DNA of 64,000 nucleotides from NCBI RefSeq assembly GCF_000485595.1, contig NW_014577674.1, forward strand, positions 10,233 to 74,232, in the 5' to 3' direction. Positions 48,192 through 64,000 of this stretch are shown here, piece after piece. This DNA comes from Priapulus caudatus (lineage: Eukaryota > Priapulida > Priapulimorpha > Priapulimorphida > Priapulidae). Position 1 is the stretch's first letter. The number at the start of each line of letters is the position of its first letter. A program made the position numbers and the translations under genes. The notes under the pieces are model-generated. The model saw only the letters and a program-made list of their open reading frames with translations, was not told the origin of the DNA and made no database searches.

Positions 48192-51100
48192 TCAAACTGC
48201 CTCTCGTTCAAGGTGGTCTCTTTCCTCTAGCTGCTTCTCTATTGCTCTGCCAATTGCGGAGACAAACGTGCGCAAGTCAACCTGGGGGACCTGGATGGAG
48301 ATGAGTAAATACAGAACTGTATGCTTTCACAGAGCGGTTGTCATTTAGTCAAGAATGTTAGTTCCTAGTTAAAATAACAAAATGACTATTGCAAAACAGA
48401 AACATGTCTCGTTTGGAAAAGAACACCGACAGTGTTCTTGTGAAGTGTGAAGCACTGACATTAGGGATATAAAGTATGTAATTAAGTAAATAATATCAAT
48501 TAAGTTGTATTAAATTGCACGAAACTATCAAAATCTATATTGCAACTGGTGTACAAGTAGTTCATATAGCTATACATTTTAGCACCCCAGCTGGATTTAC
48601 ATGCATTACCTGTATATAAAGGCTGTGGGCTATGAAGGGTAACTTCCTTAATGCTCTCCCACTTAGACCCTCACTCTTCCTGACAGCAGAATAAAGCAAG
48701 ATAATATTAGTCGTGTATACTTTTCAAAATTAAGAATGTATAGAAAAATGATTTTGAAAAGCTGACCATTTATATTTGTTATTTTATACACTAAACATTA
48801 CAGATGTAGTATTTCAGCATTTTCAACTTTATGCTAGTTTTAAATTATTGGTACATTTTAAAACATAAATGAATATTTCCCACAGACTGAAAAAACATGA
48901 AATTAAATTTTACAAATCGCTCTTGATTTATATATACATTTATTATTACTCACTTGGCTGCTTCAAACAGTTCTAAGCTCATTGCAGCAGCCTGTGAGGC
49001 CACCATATTGGAGACCTTATTCACTTCTTGCAGCTCACTATAATCCCAGAGATCCTCTGCAATGATTATACCTGCCTACAAGTACAATGTACACAAGTAC
49101 ACATGTAAAGTTGCTGATGATGTTTGTGCTGATTTCATAATGATAACAATGATTTTATCACCCCTTTTATTCTATCCCAGAAACAACGACCAAACGGCAA
49201 TATACTATACTGTTCTTTGCACATAGCAGTACACAGCCAGCCACTAACCCGCATTAATTCCCTAATGCAGGATGTGAATATCTTGTAGATTGCAGCGGGT
49301 GAAGGAGGGCCGATATATTGCTTGATGTCTGCCCGATCCACAAATGCTAGGTCTATGGCACCGGTCACATTTGATGTTGTCAGGATAATCACATTAGGGT
49401 GCCTGTAAGATTTTTTGCAATTCAAATCAGCCAATATCATTTCGTCTTCATAAAATTTTTCCATAATACAAGAAAAAATGATAATCACCACAATTCTACA
49501 ATGATATGGTTGAAGATAAGAATAGGAAACTAGAAGATAATAGGATTGTATGTATATGGTGCGTTCAACCATAATCAAGTCACTCACCTCTTTATCTGAT
49601 CGATCTGAGTAAGCACAGCGTTCACGACACGTATGGAGTCTGACGGCTCAGTGCCTGACATTGCTGCCTTCCTTGCCGCTGTCAAGCTCTCCACCTGGTA
49701 TAAAATATACGTCAATGATTTATTTTTTGCATACGATTCCTCACAAATCAATCAATCTCTCCTATTATGGGTACCTTATTTCAAATGAGGAACAGAGGTT
49801 TTGCCTTCGTAAATCAACCTTACAGCAACATAGGGCTTAAAAAACAAAGTTAGGGAAAGCAATATACGAGTCTTTACAACCAAGGCATATATCTAGCACC
49901 ATAACAGCTTCCAGTAGAGACCCACAATAATGATGACTGCAGTGAGTTGGACGGCACTGGCAGACAGTTCCCAACATGATAAATCTAAGATTTCGATTCA
50001 AGGTTGAGCTACATAACATTTAACAAATCCACAACTATTAAAAGACATTAATTGGAAATGATAGCATACCTCATCTATCAACACACAGATCAGTGCACGG
50101 GGGTCCTCGATAAATTCCTCAATCTTCCGAAACATTTTCATCACAAGCTTGCCACTCTAAAATCGATAGTTGAAATTTGAAAGACAGCAAAATTGTTAAA
50201 ATACTGATCACAAACATTAGAATATACAGCGTCTTACTGAGTAGACAGAAAGGCACATAGTCGAGCCTAGTACAATAAAAGCCCTGCTGCTTAAACTGTA
50301 TTCTTTTATCTGTTCATGAGTGGGTTCATGTGCGCGTAGCTGCAGACAAGTGTACTATGGATATACTATATTTTAATCCAGTCCAATAACATGGTCTTTT
50401 GGTGCTTAAATACATATCTAACAACACACTGTGTTAAATTATATGTCTTAACGATTAACGTGCTTATGGTTTGGAAAACATGGAAGATATTTATGTATGC
50501 CGATAAAAATATGAAGCTCTAGATTTTGCTTATATATACAACCATCTAATAAATTACATACATGCGACACAGGTCCACAATCACTTATCTAGAATTTCGA
50601 AATTCAAAAAGCTCAGAAAACCAAGTTATTTTGTGGAGCGTCACTCGTCTGCACAACAAGACCTGGATGGCATAAATTTAGCTTTTTGTGTGAATGAGAA
50701 GTGTTTGCATGAGGTGCAGCCACAGACCCTGCTAGGATGTTACCATAACATACAATACATTTCTTGCACTACTGTTCTGAAATTCAAAAAATGTTCAACT
50801 CCGAAACACATCTAGCCCAAGGGTTTCGTATAACGGACTATGGACCTGTAATATATATATTGCAGAAAAGTTCCCTTTTTTGGTGATAACACATACCTCT
50901 GAAAACCATTTTGAAAAGAGACTATGACTGTTGATTTCTACAAGCTGTCCATAGGTATATCTGTCAGACATTAGTATACAGAGCTTGTGTGCAAGTGCCT
51001 TGCAGAGTGAAGTTTTTCCAGTACCAGGAGGTCCTAACACAACACAAAACCAGAGCACAATACTATTATGTTTATTAGTATGCTGCATTGAAAGCATATA

Positions 51101-52868
51101 AATTATATTTACTGCTAAACATTTTGCACTTATTGAACATTCTAAAATTATATATCAATTTATCAAATTAACAAAATATAAAATTCAATATAAAAAGAAC
51201 ATATTACCATGAAGAAGAATGACCTTGTTCCATGATATAATATTTGAATCTATTTGCTTGTCTGAATACAAGAGTGTGGTCAATGCATAATTCAGCAACT
51301 GAAAGGAGAAAACAAACATTATAAACAAAGACCATGTATAACAATGACTCATTCAGAAATGCAATGCCAAGATTCTCATATAAATATCCTTTGAACAATG
51401 TGCCATAGCAATTATCATATAAATATCCTTTATACAATGTGCCATGGCTATCATATAAAAATCCTTCGTAGAATGAGCCATAGCTTTCAGTTTAATATCC
51501 TTCATACAAACCGACAACTCATTTACACTTTTGTTGTGAAAATATACAGTGTGAATCACCATTTCTCAGTCACAAAAATATACACATATCACTGTTTAAA
51601 ATCTTTAAACAGTACTATTGATAGCCAAGAGCAGCAAGAAATGTTACCTGCGCTTTAATGTCAGATTCAAAGATAAGGTTTTCCCAAATTCCATTAAATT
51701 CCCTAGCTGGCAGTATCCAGTTGTTCGCTGCAGCGAGGTCCTCATCATCCAGCTCTTCTGTTACTGGTCCTCCATCAGACAGCGAGTAGATGTGCAGAGT
51801 TAGATGCGCTTTCTCCAATGCTATGCTCACTCTCTATGTGGTAATATCATGCAGCACAGCAAGTGAATACACTGCATACAACTATGTAATTCTAAACGAT
51901 ACTTATGACAAAAAATGTTAAAAACTGTTTTACATGATTGCATCGATATACAGAGACCTTCTTAACACACACTGACGCATGCACGCACGCCCGCACACAC
52001 ACGTACACACCCGCAGAAGCACGCACGCATGCACGCACGCACGCACACACATACGCACGCACACACACACACATAGTGCTTTTAATCTATTGACCATAGA
52101 TAACCACAATATTACTGTGCAAAAATGGAATTGTTAGAAAAACCTGTTGAAGACCAATTGGCATATAAAACACATTTTAGACATGAAAATGCGACTTCAA
52201 TCAACCAAAACATAACAAGTGACAGCATACATTAGTTACTTACTTTGTCCCCACTATAATGATTCACATCACTGTGGTATAGGCAAATGCTGTTCACATT
52301 CTGGCCAAGTAGAGGATCACTACGCTCGATCACCTTACATGGTATGATGGTCTCATCTGTTATAGTTTTAATATTCTGCAGCAGGATCATTACTCTCTCC
52401 TTCAAAATGGAATCCTCAATTACGCTGAAACAGAAATAATAGGTAGATTAGGCTAGCTGACATGGCCAGGTCGCGATCGGATCAAACCCCTTTGTATATA
52501 TTTACATAAATTGGATTTTGTCATTGTCATGTGGCTCGCAGTGTTTAAACACCAAGTTTAAAGCTGAAATGTTTGAGCGATATCAGTCACGCAAAATTCC
52601 TAGACACATTAACTTTTTACTGAATTTGATCTAATTTCAACTAACCAGAACATGCCTAGTTAGAATATCCACTGGACCAGTGCTGCTAGACTTGTAGCTG
52701 CTATAATAATACATATTAGTACAATACTATGGTAAGTTATAAGCGTTATGTGACCTACCATTTTAAGCTTCGGCAAACTTCAACATGTATGACAGGCTTG
52801 AAGGTGTGAGGGGAATTGCAATTGCAATTTTCATCACGTCTTGTACTGCAGTAGTCTCCTTGTTCCAT
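48192..52868 (-). CDS. TRIP13: TRIP13 / PCH2 AAA+ ATPase, 11 exons
   Basis: Remodels HORMA-domain proteins (MAD2, HORMADs) in the spindle checkpoint and meiotic prophase. Exons in coding order: 52868-52759, 52424-52244, 51833-51648, 51298-51208, 51033-50897, 50156-50070, 49694-49588, 49402-49249, 49075-48954, 48680-48611, 48290-48192. All junctions are GT-AG and keep frame, giving 447 residues (human 432). Landmarks: HVEVCRSLK in the N-terminal domain, [20 protein letters not shown], Walker [38 protein letters not shown], Walker [36 protein letters not shown], sensor 1 [26 protein letters not shown] with the arginine finger, sensor 2 [14 protein letters not shown], and the C-terminal [14 protein letters not shown]. 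All catalytic motifs are intact. Shortest coding exon is 70 bp. Intron 2 carries an ACGC microsatellite. Confidence 0.97.
51966..52073. repeat. (ACGC)/(AC)n microsatellite in TRIP13 intron 2
   Basis: Interrupted CGCA and CA repeats, the same type as at the left edge of the window. Confidence 0.93.
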
Positions 52869-53400
52869 AATCTGTTTAAATGATGTTGCAAGAAATGGTC
52901 ATGCATCGAAAGATGTGTTTTGACATTAATTAATCACACATACAGCCTGATTGTGCAGTACTAATTATAGCCATACTGTACACAATAAATTGTAATGCGT
53001 GTCAGTGCTGTATCCAAACTTGGAATCTTGAACGAATTAGGAATTTCAGTGCATCTGCAGTTTGGGGCACCCAATCTGCAGATTTGGCAAAACTTGTCAC
53101 ACATAACTTGTCACATTGTAACTATTAAATATTATTAACAAATTCTACTGATGTGGCATTTGGAATGTTGCCAATTTGATATTAGGCAAATCCCTAGTTT
53201 GGGCAAGCAAAGCAGGGATTGAACAGACTTTGAACTGATAGGCTATTTTATGTTATCAACATTAGAGAGAGAGAGAGAGCTCAAAGTATATCTATCTTGA
53301 AATTGAATGTGTTACCCAATGGTACAGTCTACACAATGGTACTTCAATACTTGGTTAAGAAATTGAATTAATGGGCTTGTCAATGTTATTGTTACTGTTA
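52869..53400. other. TRIP13 5' flank, presumed promoter
   Basis: AT-rich unique sequence with a short GA run (53261-53279). No TATA box or other promoter element stands out. Confidence 0.3.
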
Positions 53401-53657
53401 CAGACCCGTAGCCAGCTTTATATGGGGGGGGGTTCGTTTTTAAATGTTGGCAATTTGTGAGGGCGCGACGCGACCGAGCGAGGGAGCATAGCGACCAAGC
53501 AGGGGGAGGGTGTAGGAGGGGGGTGTCCCCTCCCACACCATGGAGATTTTGCAATTATTACACTAAAATGGAGCGATCTGGTGCATACCTAAGGTGTTTT
53601 TTTGCTCGGGGGGGGGGGTTCGTGCTAACCCCCCGAACCCCCCTGGCTACGGGCCTG
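53401..53657. mobile_element. MITE, 257 bp
   Basis: Left end CAGACCCGTAGCCAGC and, on the complement, right end CAGGCCCGTAGCCAGG are inverted repeats. The direct repeat ctgtta sits at both borders (53395-53400 and 53658-53663). Interior shares blocks with the right part of repeats B and C. Confidence 0.8.
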
Positions 53658-53931
53658 CTGTTAGATATGTTTTCAGAACTGGCAGTTCCAACAAATCAGT
53701 AAAAATAAAGAGAATGTATAATAAATCTTATTGAACCACTAATATAACTCTCCTATCTGCGGTAAACAACTCCTCACTGCAAAAGAAAAGCCTAACGTCA
53801 GCGCGAATGCTGACTCTCTGCACTACGCTGCGTACTCCCCATACTGGCATACATAATCCCCATCATTTGGAACTGCCAGTGGATTTCAGTATGCCATCCC
53901 GTTGCCGTTGGGACTCCCTTCACCCTAGCTT

Positions 53932-53998
53932 TAGTAACTATAGCCCGCGTACAGTTGCCGCATAGCCTGCGGCAACTGTACGCGGGCTATAGTTACTA
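53932..53998. repeat. Perfect 31-bp hairpin
   Basis: Arms 53932-53962 and 53968-53998 are exact reverse complements (tagtaactatagcccgcgta...) around a 5-nt centre, tagcc. Probably a minimal MITE. Confidence 0.93.
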
Positions 53999-54465
53999 GA
54001 CTCTAGAGCTACCTAAGTACCTTCACCCTTGTTCAAAGCCAAAGGCAAAGGTTAATTTCTACTCCTGGATACTGTGTACTACATTCAATGATTGAACTTA
54101 CAAATGAAGACTAGAGTAAGCGGCGTTTATACGATTGGTAAAAAGTGTTATGGTGAATGTTGTTGCAAATTCTCGTCTGTAAGTGTTGACTGTTGTTACT
54201 GAATACTGTCTGTAGCACGAACATTACATCGAAATTAGCGCCATTACATTGCCTGTAGCTTGAAATACAGACGGCCGGAAAATTCCAGGATCTATAATTT
54301 TCAGTCTTGATTAAGTATAAGTAAATGAAACAGTGTAATAGGTATTACATAATTAATTATTTGTATAAATAGTGACAATAGATTAATATTGATGGTGTTG
54401 ATGCTTCGGTTGTTTGTATAAAATTACCCGCCTTAGGAAATATCAATGACTGCAGCCGGATGTGA

Positions 54466-54570
54466 CAAACCCGACCACCGTAGACTTGTGCCCGTCCCTT
54501 CTTACAAGCTTTATATAGGCCTATATCGAGCTTGTGAGAAGGGACGGGTACCAGTCTACCGATCACCGTT
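54466..54570. repeat. Imperfect hairpin, about 40-bp arms
   Basis: The core arms cccgtcccttcttacaagct (54491-54510) and agcttgtgagaagggacggg (54529-54548) extend outward imperfectly (accgtagactt and agtctaccgat). 54000-54465 shows nothing else recognisable. Confidence 0.8.
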
Positions 54571-54737
54571 TCCTGTTGTGTTTTTGTTCGCGGGTGTGTA
54601 ATTCATATTATTATGTGGTATATAATATTCCGTTCTATGGCCACAGGGTAGTTCATTAAATAGCTGTTCTTCCACGTGTATTACCAAATACTTATTAGAT
54701 TTATAGTAGATGTGCTGCCGTTTAAAGTTTGTAATAA

Positions 54738-54800
54738 CATCCCAATGCCAATGCAATGGCAATAACAATGCAATGACAATGTTGATTGTTGTTGACAGTG
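54738..54800. repeat. (CAATG)n-like microsatellite
   Basis: Degenerate caatgccaatg/aacaatg units followed by ttgttgttgac. Confidence 0.65.
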
Positions 54801-54879
54801 TTGTAGGCTACTTGTTCAAGTTGTTGTAACTTTTACTTTGTAATTGTAGTTGTAATACAAGTTACAGTTGTATTGGGCC

Positions 54880-55080
54880 CAAGGATAGAGAACATGGGTC
54901 CCAATAAAACCAATGTGCCTAACCCTAACCCTAACCCTAATCCTAACCCTAATCCTAACCCTAACCCTAACCCTAACCATAACCCTAACCATAACCCTAA
55001 CCTATTATATTGATATAATATTATATTTATATTGATGTAAATGACATTGGTTTTATTGGGACCCATGTTCTCTATCCTTG
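54880..55080. mobile_element. Inverted-repeat element enclosing telomeric repeats
   Basis: A perfect 37-bp inverted repeat (54880-54916 and 55044-55080, outer edge caaggatagagaacatgggt) encloses fourteen hexamers of the CCTAAC type at 54918-55001, ten exact and four variant (cctaat, cataac), followed by AT-rich DNA. No target duplication is evident. Confidence 0.88.
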
Positions 55081-55109
55081 AACCGTTGTGTTGTACGTTC
55101 AAGTGCCTA

Positions 55110-55885
55110 TACTCTCAGTAGTACTGTAGTACTAGTAGTAGTGGCGCCGGTGGTACTACTAGTAACGCTGAGAGGGTCTATGTCCCCCAGGGTACTGTAA
55201 CATTGGAATGATGATATAAAGCCAAACTCAGAAGTAGAAGACTCCAAACTTGTTGTGGTAACCGGAATAAACTTTAATAACTTGCACACTGTAGACACAT
55301 CGCACAAAGAGACAGACACGCGCACACGCGCGTATGTGTGCTCACTCTCACGACCAGAACCAGAATCCCCTTCCTACATCTCTGTCCTATCTATTACCCC
55401 CCAAAACTTCTGCAAACATACCGCCCGCACATGTAACCGTTCTCACAGACCGCGTACTACCCCCCCATTTCACAATGACCCTCTAATCTGTCTAACCTAA
55501 CCACGTCTACCATTCTCCCTAATACATCAATGTAGTCGCCCAATATGTGCGACGCTGCGTCTACGCAGACTAACTGGTCACCAAACAACCCTAGTCTATA
55601 GCCTCGCTGACTACTTCATGTAACACATGCAAAAGACATGTTACATTACTGCCGGAACGTACCTACCCTGGGTACGGTCCGGTATACTGGAACGTACCCT
55701 GGTCCCTGGTACTATCTAATAATATGCTGGACCGTACCTTGCCTACTCTACTAACGAGTCTAGGGAGTCGCCTACGCCTACTCCCTAACCCTAACACTAA
55801 CCCTAACCATATCAGATAGTTACCAGGGTACGTTCCGGCAGTACCCTGGGGGACATAGACCCTATGAGCACTAGTAACTACTTCT
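55110..55885. repeat. Nested palindromes with telomere-like patch
   Basis: An outer hairpin ctctcag...ggcgcc...ctgagag lies at about 55113-55175. Next, gggtctatgtcccccagggt (about 55167) is inverted at about 55842-55864. Further inside, ctgccggaacgtacc (about 55650) is inverted at about 55826. An actatctaata/tcagatagt pair is nested deeper. Near the centre is ccctaaccctaacactaacc (about 55782-55808). Between 55200 and 55640 nothing else was recognised. Confidence 0.75.
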
Positions 55886-56144
55886 ATTAGAGATGGGCAA
55901 ATAGGTTTCGGCTCAAAATCTGTCACGTGTCATAATGTCAATATCACGTCACACGAGTGTGGCTTTTGGAACCGTCCTTGGCTCTGTCACCTATGGCAGA
56001 GCCCAGGTTAGTACAGTTACTGAGTTAGTAGAGCTAGATCATGAGATGGGAGTAAGAGTTTATATGGTAACCTAATCAAATGTAGTTATTCAAAGGCATT
56101 TTAAGTAGATGGTGTAAAAGTTATGTGTTAAATGCAGGCTACAT

Positions 56145-56354
56145 TTTTTTTCACCCTCAGTCCTGTCCACCATCAGAGGTCACAGCATGAAACTGTACAA
56201 AAAGCGCAGTCGTCTTGAACTACGTAAACATATTTTCTCTCAGAGAATGATTGACAGCTGGAACAGCCTTCCCCAACATGTTATTGCGGCAAAGGACGTG
56301 CTCTCATTTAAAATCGAATTAGTCCACTATTGGACAGCTCAGAGTTTTATATAA
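56145..56354 (+). pseudogene. LINE retrotransposon C-terminal remnant
   Basis: One open frame to a stop at 56352-56354 reads TIRGHSMKLYKKRSRLELRK, then FSQRMIDSWNSLPQHVIAAK and SFKIELVHYW. This is the conserved tail that follows reverse transcriptase in many animal LINE ORF2 proteins (RGHSxKL...FSQRxxxxWNSLPxxVV...SFKxxLDxxW). The reverse transcriptase itself is missing, consistent with 5' truncation at insertion. It stops about 120 bases before the copine start codon. Confidence 0.85.
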
Positions 56355-56407
56355 TCGCAAGCTGCCTAACCCTTTGATAGCCATGCAAACCCTTGATGTG
56401 TGGCTGT

Positions 56408-56436
56408 ATAGGTAAATACAGGTAAATACATAGTAA
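56408..56436. repeat. LINE 3' tail repeat (aggtaaatac)n
   Basis: Tandem aggtaaatac units directly after the LINE remnant, as expected for the microsatellite 3' tail of CR1/L2-like LINEs. Confidence 0.65.
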
Positions 56437-56476
56437 GTGTTTTTTTAATAGAAAGTGAATCACCAAAAGAAGCAGC

Positions 56477-63862
<7,386 letters not shown>

Positions 63863-64000
63863 GTATGAGCATTTGAGGTTGAGGCAGCTGTCATTCTTCC
63901 AGATAGCTAGTATCTGTAGAGTACAATTTGAATGTGGTTTATAGGTAGCAAGTTATTACAAATGTAATGTAATGTAATCACCAATGTGGTGTTGAACATT
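63863..64000 (+). other. Copine intron, continues past window
   Basis: Starts at donor gtatga after TCTTGTCAG. The window ends inside this intron. Confidence 0.85.

Noticed and set aside
48118-48348. Forward-strand open frame of 76 codons
   Set aside because: It is the antisense of the last TRIP13 exon.

Overview
This is a window of an animal (metazoan) nuclear genome. The protein-coding genes are split by many GT-AG introns, telomere-type CCCTAA repeats occur internally, and about half the window is interspersed or simple repeats. The set of small DNA transposons and the intron sizes suggest a marine invertebrate. I cannot fix the phylum from sequence alone. Runs of N at 18771-18780, 32810-32834 and 44861-44885, a single N at 3156, and one stretch full of extra inserted bases (32835 to about 38230) show a scaffolded, partly unpolished assembly.

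Layout. 1-11.7 kb is accessory DNA: microsatellites, a small hAT transposon remnant with an exact 8-bp target duplication, a decayed PIF/Harbinger transposon of about 4.9 kb with a striking CGTA-motif array before its transposase, an 87-nt poly-C tract, and two copies of an unclassified repeat. 12.0-24.7 kb (+) holds a complete 11-exon TENT4 (PAPD5/PAPD7, Trf4-type) nucleotidyltransferase gene whose introns carry several palindromic transposons. 24.7-28 kb is probably its long 3' UTR plus intergenic DNA. 28.5-45 kb is a repeat district: three copies of one long repeat (A, B, C), a 157-bp tandem array, a wrecked transposon-type ORF on the minus strand, and between copies B and C an intronless COMMD5 gene (38412-39080, +). 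45-48 kb carries a foldback element with an inverted GA-rich minisatellite. 48.2-52.9 kb (-) is a complete 11-exon TRIP13/PCH2 AAA+ ATPase gene. 53.4-56.4 kb has a MITE, perfect hairpins, an interstitial telomeric array enclosed by a 37-bp perfect inverted repeat, and the tail of a LINE. 56.5-64 kb (+) is the 5' part of a copine gene (both C2 domains, with a tandemly duplicated candidate alternative exon); its von Willebrand A-like domain lies beyond the window.

The four host genes act in separate processes: RNA tailing, COMMD/Commander trafficking, meiotic and spindle-checkpoint HORMA remodelling, and calcium-dependent membrane binding. They are neighbours, not a pathway. The most interesting items are the duplicated copine C2B exon pair, the telomere repeats inside an inverted repeat, the foldback elements in introns of two genes, and evidence that copy B is uncorrected sequence.
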